From positions 1 to 49,819 of the forward strand of contig JAPLLW010000010.1 in assembly GCA_026387355.1 (NCBI GenBank): DNA of 49,819 nucleotides, in the 5' to 3' direction. The DNA comes from Candidatus Omnitrophota bacterium (GTDB taxonomy: Bacteria; Omnitrophota; Gorgyraeia; Gygaellales; Profunditerraquicolaceae). The notes under the pieces are model-generated. The model saw only the letters and a program-made list of their open reading frames with translations. It did not search any database and had not been told where the DNA came from. Within the stretch, counting starts at the first letter, position 1. The number at the start of each line of letters is the position of its first letter. A program made the position numbers and the translations under genes. Below are positions 7,508-16,185 of the stretch, one piece after another.

Positions 7508-8449
7508 ATGGCAGAGCAATTGTATCAGCGTGATGTTTACGGAAAGACCCTGGTTGAGCTGGGCAAGATTAATAAAGATATCGTAGTCTTAGATGCTGAT
7601 CTTTCAAGCTCTACGCGCACGGGAATCTTTGCTAAGGAATTCCCCGAAAGGTTTTTTAATCTTGGCGTAGCTGAGCAGAATATGATGGCAGCCTCTAGTG
7701 GCCTAGCCAGTTGCGGTAAAACAGTCTTTGTCTCAACCTTTGCGATCTTTGCTTCAGGCCGCGCCTGGGACCAGGTGCGTAATTCCATCTGCTACAGCAA
7801 TCTAAATGTAAAGATAGTCGCCACACATGCTGGTGTCTCCGTAGGTCCTGACGGTGCCAGCCATCAGGCATTAGAAGATATTGCGCTTATGCGTGTGATT
7901 CCAAATATGAATATCATTGTTCCTTGCGATGGCCCTCAGACAAAAGAGGCAGTAACTATTGCGGCGAATACCAAGGGCCCTTTTTACATCAGGCTAGGCC
8001 GACCGAAAGTGCCTACCTTAGACAATAAAGGTAAATTTGAGCTTGGTAAGGCCCAGGTTTTAACCGAGGGTAATGACATTGCTATTATTGCCTGTGGGAT
8101 TATGGTTGCCGAGGCGCTTATTGCCGTAGAAAATCTTAAGAAACAGGGGGTAAGTGCTAGATTAATTAATATGCATACCTTACGGCCGCTGGATACGCAG
8201 GTAATCTTGAAAGCGGCAAAAGAGACAAAAGGAATAATTGTTTGCGAGGAGCATACTATTACCGGTGGCTTGGCTTCAAGCGTAGATGAAGTAGTTGCAG
8301 AAAATTGTCCTACCAGGGTAATGCGCATAGGCATAAGAAACAGGTTTGGCCAGTCAGGGGAACCGGCAGAGCTGTTAAAAGAATATAACCTTACAAGTCA
8401 GGATATTGAAAAAGCCGCACTAAATTGTTTTTCTAATTGTGGTCATTAA
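7508..8449 (+). CDS. Transketolase, C-terminal (pyrimidine-binding) subunit
   Basis: The partner of the preceding gene, 313 residues, with the pyrimidine domain (GVAEQNMMAASSGLA, about residues 53-67, carrying the catalytic glutamate; THAGVSVGPDGASHQALED) and the C-terminal transketolase domain. DXS is excluded because DXS is a single longer chain. The end overlaps ispE by 11 bases, linking pentose metabolism and isoprenoid synthesis in one transcript. Confidence 0.92.
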   Translation: MAEQLYQRDVYGKTLVELGKINKDIVVLDADLSSSTRTGIFAKEFPERFFNLGVAEQNMMAASSGLASCGKTVFVSTFAIFASGRAWDQVRNSICYSNLNVKIVATHAGVSVGPDGASHQALEDIALMRVIPNMNIIVPCDGPQTKEAVTIAANTKGPFYIRLGRPKVPTLDNKGKFELGKAQVLTEGNDIAIIACGIMVAEALIAVENLKKQGVSARLINMHTLRPLDTQVILKAAKETKGIIVCEEHTITGGLASSVDEVVAENCPTRVMRIGIRNRFGQSGEPAELLKEYNLTSQDIEKAALNCFSNCGH

Positions 8450-9305
8450 ATCTTTCGCTAAGTTAAATCTTTACCTTCGTGTTAAAAATAAACGCTCCGA
8501 TAACTTCCATAATCTTGAAACGTTATTTGAAAGAATCAGTCTTCAGGATAGGATTGTTATAGCTAACCGTCGGGATAATCTTATTAAGTTGAGTTGTAAT
8601 AATGTAAGCTGTCCAACGGATTCAGCTAACATCTGTTGGAAGGCCGCTCGCTTATTGCAGGATAAATTTTGCGTTAAAACGGGCTTAAATATTAAGATCA
8701 TTAAGCGTATTCCTGTAGGAGCCGGCCTTGGAGGCGGGTCAAGTAATGCCGCGGCTTTACTTTTAGGATTAAACAAGCTCTGGAGACTGAATCTTAATCA
8801 AGCTAAACTGGTTAAACTTGCCGCAGAACTAGGTAGCGACGTTGCTTTCTTTGTTTACGATACTTCTTTTGCCGTAGGTCGAGGTAGGGGTGAGAAGATT
8901 CGCATCTTAAGTAATCTCAAGAAGATTAAGCTCTGGCATATTCTAGTTGTACCAAAAATCCACGTTTCTACACCCCTAATATATAAGAAATTTGACGCTT
9001 TTTCTGGGTTGACAAAGCCTCGCTCCAATGTTAAAATATTAACTTCAGCATTGGCTAAAAACGCTTCAACTTTTGAGCCGGGTTTATTATTTAACAGCCT
9101 AGAAGCAGTTACTCTAAAGCTGTATCCAGAGGTAAAGCGGATTAAAGAAAGGCTCAGCGCTTCGGGATTAAAGAACATTCTAATGTCCGGAAGTGGTTCG
9201 GCAGTTTTTGCTGTTTGTTATTCTTTTGCACAGGCTCAGGCGTTGAGCAAGAGATTTAAGAGAGAAGAAAAGTCGTGGCGCGTTTTTGTTGTACGCACAG
9301 CTTAA
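8439..9305 (+). CDS. ispE: 4-diphosphocytidyl-2-C-methyl-D-erythritol kinase
   Basis: IspE phosphorylates CDP-methylerythritol in the non-mevalonate isoprenoid pathway. The GHMP-kinase ATP loop IPVGAGLGGGSSNAAALLLG is obvious around residues 90-109, the N-terminal KSFAKLNLYLRV and the C-terminal MSGSGSAVFAV are typical. The start is a GTG at 8439 within the end of the transketolase gene; no ATG gives the intact N-terminus. Length (288) is normal. Confidence 0.92.
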   Translation: MVIKSFAKLNLYLRVKNKRSDNFHNLETLFERISLQDRIVIANRRDNLIKLSCNNVSCPTDSANICWKAARLLQDKFCVKTGLNIKIIKRIPVGAGLGGGSSNAAALLLGLNKLWRLNLNQAKLVKLAAELGSDVAFFVYDTSFAVGRGRGEKIRILSNLKKIKLWHILVVPKIHVSTPLIYKKFDAFSGLTKPRSNVKILTSALAKNASTFEPGLLFNSLEAVTLKLYPEVKRIKERLSASGLKNILMSGSGSAVFAVCYSFAQAQALSKRFKREEKSWRVFVVRTA

Positions 9306-9338
9306 TGAAGACCTTGCTTTAAATGAGGATTTTAAGAG

Positions 9339-9743
9339 ATGGAGATAACCGAGGTAAGGGTAACTTTAAAGGATTCTCCGGATAAGAAACTTAAAGGTTA
9401 TGCCACGGTCACCTTCGATAATGTTTTTGTGATTAGGAACATTAAGGTGATTGAGGGGACAAGCGGTTTGTTTATTGCTATGCCTTCCAGAAAGGTTAAA
9501 CAGGCTTGCCCCAAATGTAATTTTAAGAATGAATTACGCAGTAAATATTGTAACCAGTGCGCATCTAGTTTGCCGGTAAGTTCTAATCCGGTTATGCACG
9601 AAGAATATCCGAATACTCAAGCGGAGCATAAAGATATTGCTCATCCCATTACGCAGGAGTTCAGGGAATATCTTCAAAAAAAAGTTTTAGAGGCCTTCGC
9701 TCAGGAAAAAGCCAAGGGACAAACTAGTCCTGCCCTGGGATAA
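9339..9743 (+). CDS. SpoVG-family nucleic-acid-binding protein with an inserted zinc ribbon
   Basis: Residues 1-52 match the SpoVG core (MEITEVRV; GLFIAMPSRK), and residues 98-125 match its C-terminal helix (KDIAHPIT...). Between them lies an insertion of about 45 residues with a four-cysteine zinc ribbon (C57, C60, C71, C74). Ordinary SpoVG is about 85-100 residues and goes directly from AMPS to the DIAHPI segment; here the protein is 134. SpoVG proteins bind DNA/RNA and act as global regulators. It sits directly after ispE, a position spoVG also holds near ispE in Firmicutes, and just before tRNA-Gln. Confidence 0.85.
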   Translation: MEITEVRVTLKDSPDKKLKGYATVTFDNVFVIRNIKVIEGTSGLFIAMPSRKVKQACPKCNFKNELRSKYCNQCASSLPVSSNPVMHEEYPNTQAEHKDIAHPITQEFREYLQKKVLEAFAQEKAKGQTSPALG

Positions 9744-9755
9744 AGCGACTAATTT

Positions 9756-9826
9756 TGGGACGTCGTCCAATGGTAGGACACGAGAATTTGGGTCTCGCTA
9801 TTATGGTTCGAGTCCATACGTCCCAA
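9756..9826 (+). tRNA. tRNA-Gln (anticodon TTG)
   Basis: A complete cloverleaf can be drawn: acceptor TGGGACG with CGTCCCA, D-arm GTCC/GGAC, anticodon stem CGAGA/TCTCG with loop ATTTGGG (anticodon TTG, glutamine), and T-arm TATGG/CCATA. The U1-A72 pair is typical of tRNA-Gln. CCA is not encoded. It lies between the SpoVG gene and glmU, apparently in one transcript. Confidence 0.95.
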
Positions 9827-9837
9827 CTAAAAATACT

Positions 9838-11100
9838 ATGAAAAAAAATCTTGCGGTAATAATTTTGGCAGCAGGTAAAGGGGAGAGGATGAAATCCTCA
9901 ACTCCTAAGGTTCTGCATAATTTATGCGCAAGGCCCTTACTTGCTTATGTTTTGGATTTAACGAGTTCTTTAAAGCCTAAGAAAACAGTCGCTGTCTTGG
10001 GTTACAAACACGAGGTTGTGAGAAAAGAGCTTACTAAAGATATCTCGGTAGTTATCCAGAAGAAGTTATTGGGGACAGCAGATGCGGTAAAATTAGCGCT
10101 ATCGAAATTAAAAGGTTTTAAGGGTACGGTTTTGGTTCTTTATGGCGATACCCCCTTGCTGAGAAAAGAGACTGTAGATAAACTTCTTAAGTACCACATA
10201 GATAATTCTGTCGACGCCACACTATTAACCGGCAAAATGAATAAGCCAAAAGGCTATGGCAGGATCTTTCGCGATAAATATTTTAATATATCCAGAATTA
10301 TTGAAGAGAAAGACGCGGATGATTTTGACAAGGACATTTTAGAGGTAAACACAGGAATAATTTGTTTTAAAAAAGATAGTCTGGAGAAAGCATTAAAGAA
10401 GGTTAGGCCGAATAACCGTAAGAAAGAATATTATCTTACTGATACAATCGGGATACTTTATAAAGAAGGTAAGCTAGTTGATGGGGTTAAGATAGATGAT
10501 GTAAAAGAGGCGATGGGGATAAATTCGCACCTTGAGTTAGCCATGGCTAATTCAATCATGCAATTACGCATCAATGAAAAGTTTATGCTTTCAGGGGTTA
10601 CTATAGTCGATACGGCTTCTACGTTCATCGGTTATGGCTCAAAGATAGGTCAGGATTCAGTGATTTATCCCTTTACAGTCATAGAAAGAGGTGTTAAAAT
10701 TGGAAAACATTGCTCAATCGGGCCTTTCGCACATTTGAGGAAAGGGACAGATTTAGCGGATAATGTCACTTTGGGTAATTTTATTGAGACTACCCGCACT
10801 AAAATTGGCGCAAATACTTTTGCCAAGCATTTTTCTTATATCGGAGATGCCCGCCTAGGCGCCAGGGTTAATATCGGCGCAGGGACAGTTACCGCAAATT
10901 TTGACGGTTCTTCTAAGCATAACACAATCATAAAAGACGACGCGATGATTGGGTCAGATACAGTTTTGGTCGCTCCTGTAAGAGTTGGTAGGCACTCTAA
11001 AACAGGTGCTGGTGCAGTTGTAATTAAGGATATTCCGGATAAAAAAGTTGCCGTAGGTGTCCCAGCGAAAATCCTAAATAAACGAGGGAGAAATGGATAA
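9838..11100 (+). CDS. glmU: Bifunctional UDP-GlcNAc pyrophosphorylase / glucosamine-1-phosphate acetyltransferase
   Basis: GlmU acetylates glucosamine 1-phosphate and then makes UDP-GlcNAc, the precursor of peptidoglycan and lipid A. The N-terminal nucleotidyltransferase has AAGKGERMKSSTPKVLH (about residues 11-27). The C-terminal left-handed beta helix has the catalytic-histidine region AKHFSYIGDA and NIGAGTVTANFDG, where the usual NYDG tyrosine is phenylalanine. At 420 residues it is shorter than E. coli GlmU (456) but covers both domains. The start lies only 11 bases after tRNA-Gln and has no Shine-Dalgarno sequence. Its last codons overlap prs. Confidence 0.92.
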   Translation: MKKNLAVIILAAGKGERMKSSTPKVLHNLCARPLLAYVLDLTSSLKPKKTVAVLGYKHEVVRKELTKDISVVIQKKLLGTADAVKLALSKLKGFKGTVLVLYGDTPLLRKETVDKLLKYHIDNSVDATLLTGKMNKPKGYGRIFRDKYFNISRIIEEKDADDFDKDILEVNTGIICFKKDSLEKALKKVRPNNRKKEYYLTDTIGILYKEGKLVDGVKIDDVKEAMGINSHLELAMANSIMQLRINEKFMLSGVTIVDTASTFIGYGSKIGQDSVIYPFTVIERGVKIGKHCSIGPFAHLRKGTDLADNVTLGNFIETTRTKIGANTFAKHFSYIGDARLGARVNIGAGTVTANFDGSSKHNTIIKDDAMIGSDTVLVAPVRVGRHSKTGAGAVVIKDIPDKKVAVGVPAKILNKRGRNG

Positions 11101-12028
11101 ACTATCAATATTTAGCGGTAACGCGCATCCTGAATTAGCCAAAGATATTTGTAAGTATCTTAAGGTTAAGCTTTCTGATGCTTTGGTATCCAGGTTTAGC
11201 GAAGGTGAGATTCGCGTAAAGATTAACGATAATAGCCGTGGTAAAGATGTATTTATAATTCAGCCAACTTGTCCTCCGTCAAACGAGAATATTATGGAGC
11301 TTCTTATTATGATGGATGCCTTAAAGAGGTCATCGGCTTCGCGTATAACTGCAGTCATCCCTTATTTTGGCTATGCCAGGCAGGATAGAAAAGACCAGCC
11401 GCGCGTACCGATTACCGCAAAATTAGTGGCAAATCTTTTAACTTCGGCGGGAGCAAGTAGGGTGCTTACAATGGATTTACACGCAGGGCAGATCCAGGGC
11501 TTTTTTGATATTCCCGTGGATCATCTTTTTTCGATTGGCGTATTTATAGATTATTTTGACCAGAGGATTAAGGATCTGGTTGTTGTTTCTCCCGACGTAG
11601 GCGGGATAAAGATGGCCAGGGCATATGCTAAAAGATTAGGTGTTCCGCTTGCGATTATCGATAAGCGCCGTGAGTCTCCGGATAAGACCGAAGCTATGCA
11701 TATTTTAGGTACGGTCGAAGATAAGAACGCTATTATTGTTGATGATATGGTGGCTACCGGAAGTTCTTTGTTCGAAGCAATCGAGGCGCTAAAGAAGGCC
11801 GGGGCTAAGAATGTTTACGCCGCTATTGCGCATGGTGTTCTATCCGGTCCGTCTATGGAGCGTTTGGATAAATGTAAAGATTTGAAGGAGCTGGTAATAA
11901 CCAATAGTATCCCTCTGGATGAGAATAAGGTTCACCCAAGAATCAAGGTTTTGTCAGTAGCCAGCCTTTTGGGTGAGGCGATCAAGAGGATACATAATGA
12001 AGAATCAGTGAGTTCACTGTTCGATTAA
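11093..12028 (+). CDS. prs: Ribose-phosphate pyrophosphokinase
   Basis: Prs makes PRPP from ribose 5-phosphate and ATP for nucleotide, histidine and NAD synthesis. Signatures include PYFGYARQDRKDQPR (about residues 93-107), the flexible loop region, VVSPDVGG, and the PRPP-binding IIVDDMVATGSSL. Length 311 is standard. The ATG lies inside the end of glmU with GAGGGAG upstream; prs next to glmU is a common bacterial arrangement, and rplY follows 15 bases later. Confidence 0.95.
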   Translation: MDKLSIFSGNAHPELAKDICKYLKVKLSDALVSRFSEGEIRVKINDNSRGKDVFIIQPTCPPSNENIMELLIMMDALKRSSASRITAVIPYFGYARQDRKDQPRVPITAKLVANLLTSAGASRVLTMDLHAGQIQGFFDIPVDHLFSIGVFIDYFDQRIKDLVVVSPDVGGIKMARAYAKRLGVPLAIIDKRRESPDKTEAMHILGTVEDKNAIIVDDMVATGSSLFEAIEALKKAGAKNVYAAIAHGVLSGPSMERLDKCKDLKELVITNSIPLDENKVHPRIKVLSVASLLGEAIKRIHNEESVSSLFD

Positions 12029-12043
12029 AGGAGAAGGTTTAAA

Positions 12044-12736
12044 ATGGACGAGTTATTTCTTGATGCAGAGGTTCGTGAAGAGATAGGCAGAGGTAAGGTT
12101 AAAGATTTAAGAGATAAGGGCTTTATTCCTGCAGTAGTTTATGCTGATGGTAAGGATGCCCTGGCATTAAAATTATCGCATCGCCAACTGATACAGCTGG
12201 TGCATCATCACAGAATTGAAGGCGTGGTTATTAATCTTAACATAAAAGACGACAAAAAACATAAGTCGCGACCATGTTTGATTAAAGAGATTCAGTATGA
12301 GCCTGTTCACGGAGAGATCACCCACGTTGATTTTAATCAGATTTCTTTAACTAAGGCGATCAAGGTTAGTATCCCGGTAACAGCTAAAGGTGAGTCAATC
12401 GGAGTAAGGCAGGAGGGTGGTTCATTAGAGCATGTGCTTTGGGAGATTGAAATAGAATGTCTTCCTACGAGCATCCCCAAGGATGTCGAAATTGATGTTA
12501 CAAACTTGAAATTAGGCGAAGCTGTTCATGTGAAAGATATTATTCCCCCAGCCGGGGTAAAGATATTAAACGATCCTTCTTCAATTGTCCTATCCGTGTC
12601 TGCTCCTATGAAGGAAGAAGTGCCGGTCGAAGCTGTAGAGGGCGCAGAAAAGCAGGAGCCAGAAGTAATTAAAGAAAAGAAAGAAGTCCCTGCTGAAGGC
12701 GCGGAAGAAGGTAAAGAGGGTAAAGAGAAAAAGTGA
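12044..12736 (+). CDS. rplY: 50S ribosomal protein L25 (Ctc form)
   Basis: A 5S-rRNA-binding protein of the long Ctc type: N-terminal L25 domain (about 1-92, beginning with REEIGRGKVKDLRDKGFIPAVVY after a few residues) plus the TL5 C-terminal beta domain (about 95-190). A highly acidic, Glu/Lys-rich tail follows (190-230), as in other Ctc proteins. GGAGAAGG precedes the ATG. Its stop overlaps the GTG of pth as GTGA. Confidence 0.92.
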   Translation: MDELFLDAEVREEIGRGKVKDLRDKGFIPAVVYADGKDALALKLSHRQLIQLVHHHRIEGVVINLNIKDDKKHKSRPCLIKEIQYEPVHGEITHVDFNQISLTKAIKVSIPVTAKGESIGVRQEGGSLEHVLWEIEIECLPTSIPKDVEIDVTNLKLGEAVHVKDIIPPAGVKILNDPSSIVLSVSAPMKEEVPVEAVEGAEKQEPEVIKEKKEVPAEGAEEGKEGKEKK

Positions 12737-13323
12737 AGTTGATTGTGGGTTTAGGCAACCCAGGCCTTTTTTACTCAGGTTCCAGGCACAATATCGGTTT
12801 TCAGGTAGTAAAGCGTTTAGCTAAAACTGAGAAGATAGCTCTTAAAAAAGAAAAAGGCATATTGGCTTTAACCGCTAAGTTTAAGCTTAGGGATGAGTTT
12901 ATCCTGCTGGCTTTGCCGCTTACCTTCATGAATTTATCGGGCGACGCTGTTAAGTCCTTGATAAGGAAATATAAAATTGATTTAAAAGATCTTTTGATAG
13001 TTTGTGATGATCTGGACCTTGCGTTTGGTAGATTTAAAATGCGTAAAGCCGGTTCGTCTGCCGGACACAAGGGGGTAAGTTCCATTATAAATTCTTTGGG
13101 AAAAGATGAGTTTAATCGTCTACGCATAGGCATCGGAAGGCCTAAAGGAAGAATTGCCCCTGCCGAATTTGTTCTCAAGCATTTTGATAGAAAAGAATTA
13201 CAAGTGCTTCCTGCGGTAATTGAAGAAGCCCAAAATTCTTGCAGATGTTGGGTAGTTGAAGGCATAGATAAGTGTATGAATATTTTTAACCGAAGCGATA
13301 ATGCAAAAGGAGTTAAGGCATGA
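12733..13323 (+). CDS. pth: Peptidyl-tRNA hydrolase
   Basis: Pth releases peptides from prematurely dissociated peptidyl-tRNAs. The start VGLGNPG, the catalytic histidine in SRHNIGF (about residue 20), the substrate asparagine in FMNLSG and the aspartate in CDDLDL are all in place. The 196 residues are full length. The GTG start overlaps the rplY stop (12733-12736); rplY-pth is a classic pair. The stop overlaps rpsF as ATGA. Confidence 0.95.
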   Translation: MKLIVGLGNPGLFYSGSRHNIGFQVVKRLAKTEKIALKKEKGILALTAKFKLRDEFILLALPLTFMNLSGDAVKSLIRKYKIDLKDLLIVCDDLDLAFGRFKMRKAGSSAGHKGVSSIINSLGKDEFNRLRIGIGRPKGRIAPAEFVLKHFDRKELQVLPAVIEEAQNSCRCWVVEGIDKCMNIFNRSDNAKGVKA

Positions 13324-13607
13324 ATAAGTACGAAGCACTTTTTATTGTTAAACCGGAATTGTCAGGGGATGATCTAACGAATCTCTTTCATCATCTTGAT
13401 GAAACAGTGACTAAGCATCAGGGAGTTATATCGCAAAGCGGTCTTTGGGCAGAGAAGAGAAAGTTAGCTTTTCCGATTGCCAAATATGCTGAGGGCAATT
13501 TCTATCTTATGAATTTTACCTTGCCACCTCTTGCGGTAAAAGATATTCGCCAAACCTATAAATTAAACGAAAATATACTCAGGGTACTTATTACAAAATT
13601 AGAATAA
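13320..13607 (+). CDS. rpsF: 30S ribosomal protein S6
   Basis: A 95-residue S6 that pairs with S18 on the platform of the small subunit. MNKYEALFIVKPEL and the region around KRKLAFPIAKYAEGNFYLMNF are characteristic. It starts the conserved block rpsF-ssb-rpsR-rplI-dnaB and overlaps pth by four bases. Confidence 0.95.
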   Translation: MNKYEALFIVKPELSGDDLTNLFHHLDETVTKHQGVISQSGLWAEKRKLAFPIAKYAEGNFYLMNFTLPPLAVKDIRQTYKLNENILRVLITKLE

Positions 13608-13617
13608 GGAGAGGGCA

Positions 13618-14061
13618 ATGTCTAGCTATAATAAGGTATTGTTAATGGGTAATTTAACTAAGGATCCGGAGCTGCGCTATACTCCGCAGGGCTCAGCGGT
13701 GGTAAACTTGCGCTTAGCGGTTAATCGCAAATATCGCGATAAGAATCAAGAGTTAAAAGAAGAGGTTTGTTTTGTTACCGCTGTGGTCTGGAATAAGCAG
13801 GCAGAAACATGTAACCAATATTTGCATAAAGGAAGTAGTGTTTTTGTTGAGGGAAGGCTGCAATCGCGTTCCTGGGAAGATAATACCGGGGCTAAGCGTA
13901 ACGTTATTGAAGTTAAGGCAGAGCGTGTGCAATTTATGGGTTCACCTGGCGCAAGGAGCCAATCTCCTGCGGCAGTGGCTCCTACCGAAGAATTATCAAG
14001 TGAACCGTCCACAGAATCAGCCTGGTTAGGCGAAAGCGAGGATATAACAAATGAAAGTTAA
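13618..14061 (+). CDS. ssb: Single-stranded DNA-binding protein
   Basis: SSB protects single-stranded DNA in replication and repair. The OB fold (about residues 1-110) shows YNKVLLMGNLTKDPELRYTP and VFVEGRLQSRSWED. The C-terminal tail is short; the usual acidic DDIPF-type end is replaced by EDITNES, which is acidic but lacks the terminal Pro-Phe used to recruit partner proteins. The last 11 bases overlap rpsR. Confidence 0.92.
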   Translation: MSSYNKVLLMGNLTKDPELRYTPQGSAVVNLRLAVNRKYRDKNQELKEEVCFVTAVVWNKQAETCNQYLHKGSSVFVEGRLQSRSWEDNTGAKRNVIEVKAERVQFMGSPGARSQSPAAVAPTEELSSEPSTESAWLGESEDITNES

Positions 14062-14335
14062 GCAAAGGGTTAAAACAGTCTCCAAAACTAAACTAGGGGA
14101 TAAGAAGAAGCGCGTATCATTACATTCTATCGGTAGAAAAAGATTCTGCCGTCTTTGCGTAGAAAAAGCAAAGTCCATTGATTATAAGGATTCTAAAAGA
14201 TTAGAGGCATTTATTACCGAAAGAGGCAAGGTTCTTTCAAGCCGACTCTCCGGTAATTGCGCCAAGCATCAGAGGATGGTTCGAGAGGCGCTTTCCAGGG
14301 CCAGGTTTATTTCGCTTTTACCTTATTTACGTTAG
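14051..14335 (+). CDS. rpsR: 30S ribosomal protein S18 (zinc-type)
   Basis: S18 of 94 residues with a retained zinc-binding set: CRLC (FCRLCVEKAKSIDYKD, about residues 33-48), plus NCAKH near residue 74. The basic helix RFISLLPYL close to the C-terminus is typical. It has an extra basic N-terminal segment of about 25 residues. Position between ssb and rplI is the conserved one. Confidence 0.93.
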   Translation: MKVKQRVKTVSKTKLGDKKKRVSLHSIGRKRFCRLCVEKAKSIDYKDSKRLEAFITERGKVLSSRLSGNCAKHQRMVREALSRARFISLLPYLR

Positions 14336-14360
14336 TTTAAATTCTGTCTGGGAGGTTCTT

Positions 14361-14804
14361 ATGGAAGTAATATTAGTAAAAGATATAGAAAAAATAGGTA
14401 AGGCAGGGGTAGTGATTAAGGTAAAAGATGGTTTTGCTCATAATTTTCTTTTTCCTAAGGGGTTAGCTATTGGAGTTACTCAAGGCAACCTTAAGAAGCT
14501 GGAAGAGGATAAAAAGAAGATTGTCCAGGAGCTAGAAAAGAAAAAGATTGAAGCTCAAGCTATTAAAGAGCGCCTGGAGGGTCTTTCTTTAACCATTGCA
14601 TCTTTAGCCCAGAATGAAACAGATTTATATGGCAGTATTGGCGTGCAAGATATTGCTGATCTGTTAAAAGATGAAGGTGTCGCAATTGAAAAGAATCTTA
14701 TTCAGCTTACCGATCCCATAAAGACACTCGGGGTTTATGAAATTCCCGTTAAATTGCATTCGGAGATATTTGCCAAATTAAAAGTTTGGGTTGTAAAGAA
14801 GTAA
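14361..14804 (+). CDS. rplI: 50S ribosomal protein L9
   Basis: L9, 147 residues: an N-terminal rRNA-binding domain (MEVILVKDIEKIGKAGVVIKVKDGFAHNFLFPKGLA, written here as adjoining parts MEVILVKDIE and GFAHNFLFPKGLA), a long connecting helix rich in Lys/Glu (about 45-75), and a C-terminal domain. GGGAGG lies ahead of the ATG. The following gene starts one base after its stop. Confidence 0.94.
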   Translation: MEVILVKDIEKIGKAGVVIKVKDGFAHNFLFPKGLAIGVTQGNLKKLEEDKKKIVQELEKKKIEAQAIKERLEGLSLTIASLAQNETDLYGSIGVQDIADLLKDEGVAIEKNLIQLTDPIKTLGVYEIPVKLHSEIFAKLKVWVVKK

Positions 14805-14805
14805 G

Positions 14806-16143
14806 ATGCCTAATAAAATCTCACTAGATAAAGTTCCCCCGCAGAATTTAGATGCTGAAATGGCTGTACTTGGCTCTATGCTTTTGGATGAGGAAGCTAT
14901 TGCTACCGCAGTTGAAATTCTGGATAAGAGTTTTTTCTATAAAGACTCCCATCAAAAGATATTCCAAGCAATATCCGATCTCTACGCTTTAAATAAAGCC
15001 GTTGACCTGATTACTTTAACGGATGGCTTAAAGAAAGATAATACCCTTGATAGCGTAGGAGGGGTAAGTTATCTTACCGCCCTAGCCAATGCTGTCCCTA
15101 CGGCAGCTAATATCGGCCACTATGTTTCGATAGTTAAAGAGAAGAGTATCTTAAGAACCTTAATCAACAATGCCACTAAAATTATTTCTCTCTGCCATGA
15201 AAGTGAAGGCAATATTGATGAAGTGGTTGATGATGCGGAGAGGTTTATCTTTGAAGTAAGCGAAAGAAAAGCTCAAGGGTCATATTTGCATCTTAAAGAG
15301 ATTGTTAAAGAAAGTATTGAGACTATAGATAATCTGTATCGCAAGAAAGCGCATGTTACGGGAGTGCCAACAGGGTATATTGATTTTGATATTAAAACCG
15401 CCGGGCTGCAAAATTCAGATTTGATTGTTATCGCCGGAAGGCCTTCCATGGGTAAGAGCGCCTTTGCTTTAGGAATAGCTGAGTATGCCGGGATAGTAGA
15501 GAAGGTTCCTACTGCAATCTTTAGTCTTGAAATGTCCAAGGAGCAATTGGCGCAGAGGATGCTTTGCGCTCACGCTAAAGTAGATGCGCAAAAGGTGCGC
15601 ACAGGATATCTTGCTACTTCTGATTGGCCGCGCCTTACCGCAGCTGCGGGTAAACTTTCGGAAGCGCCTATTTTTATTGATGATGCCCCGTCTATTTCGG
15701 TTATGGAGTTACGCGCTAAGGCCCGTCGCCTTAAGGCGCAGCAGGATATAAAATTGATCATACTCGACTATATGCAGTTAATGCGCGGCACATCTGGCAT
15801 AGAGAGCCGTCAGCAAGAGATCTCTGAAATATCCAGGTCGCTTAAGGCATTAGCCAGGGAACTGCATGTACCTATAGTAGCTATAAGCCAGTTATCGCGC
15901 GCAGTAGAATCGCGCACGGATCACCGGCCCCAGCTATCTGATTTAAGGGAATCAGGAGCGATTGAACAGGACGCAGATGTTGTTGTCCTGCTTTTGAGGG
16001 AGGAGTATTATGCCCCTACTTCTGAAAACCAAGGCATTGCCGAAGTAATCATCGCTAAGCAGAGAAATGGTCCGGTAGGGTCAATGAAGCTTGCTTTTAT
16101 AAAAGAATATACCCGGTTTGAGAATATTGCCCATATTGAATAA
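14806..16143 (+). CDS. dnaB: Replicative DNA helicase
   Basis: DnaB unwinds the fork as a hexamer. It has the N-terminal domain (VPPQNLDAEMAVLGSMLLD), Walker A GRPSMGKSAFAL (about residues 211-222), Walker B LIILDYMQLM, and ESGAIEQDADVVVLLLREEY near the end. At 445 residues it is full length with no intein. It closes the ribosomal-protein block; a new promoter follows directly. Confidence 0.95.
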   Translation: MPNKISLDKVPPQNLDAEMAVLGSMLLDEEAIATAVEILDKSFFYKDSHQKIFQAISDLYALNKAVDLITLTDGLKKDNTLDSVGGVSYLTALANAVPTAANIGHYVSIVKEKSILRTLINNATKIISLCHESEGNIDEVVDDAERFIFEVSERKAQGSYLHLKEIVKESIETIDNLYRKKAHVTGVPTGYIDFDIKTAGLQNSDLIVIAGRPSMGKSAFALGIAEYAGIVEKVPTAIFSLEMSKEQLAQRMLCAHAKVDAQKVRTGYLATSDWPRLTAAAGKLSEAPIFIDDAPSISVMELRAKARRLKAQQDIKLIILDYMQLMRGTSGIESRQQEISEISRSLKALARELHVPIVAISQLSRAVESRTDHRPQLSDLRESGAIEQDADVVVLLLREEYYAPTSENQGIAEVIIAKQRNGPVGSMKLAFIKEYTRFENIAHIE

Positions 16144-16150
16144 TTTTTGT

Positions 16151-16179
16151 TTGATTTCGTTATGCAGTTCCTATATAAT
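16151..16179 (+). promoter_or_regulatory. Promoter that would give leaderless bamA mRNA
   Basis: TTGATT at 16151-16156 and a perfect TATAAT at 16174-16179 are spaced by 17 bases. The bamA ATG begins at 16186, where transcription would be expected to start, and no Shine-Dalgarno sequence fits between them. Confidence 0.7.
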
Positions 16180-16185
16180 ACAACA

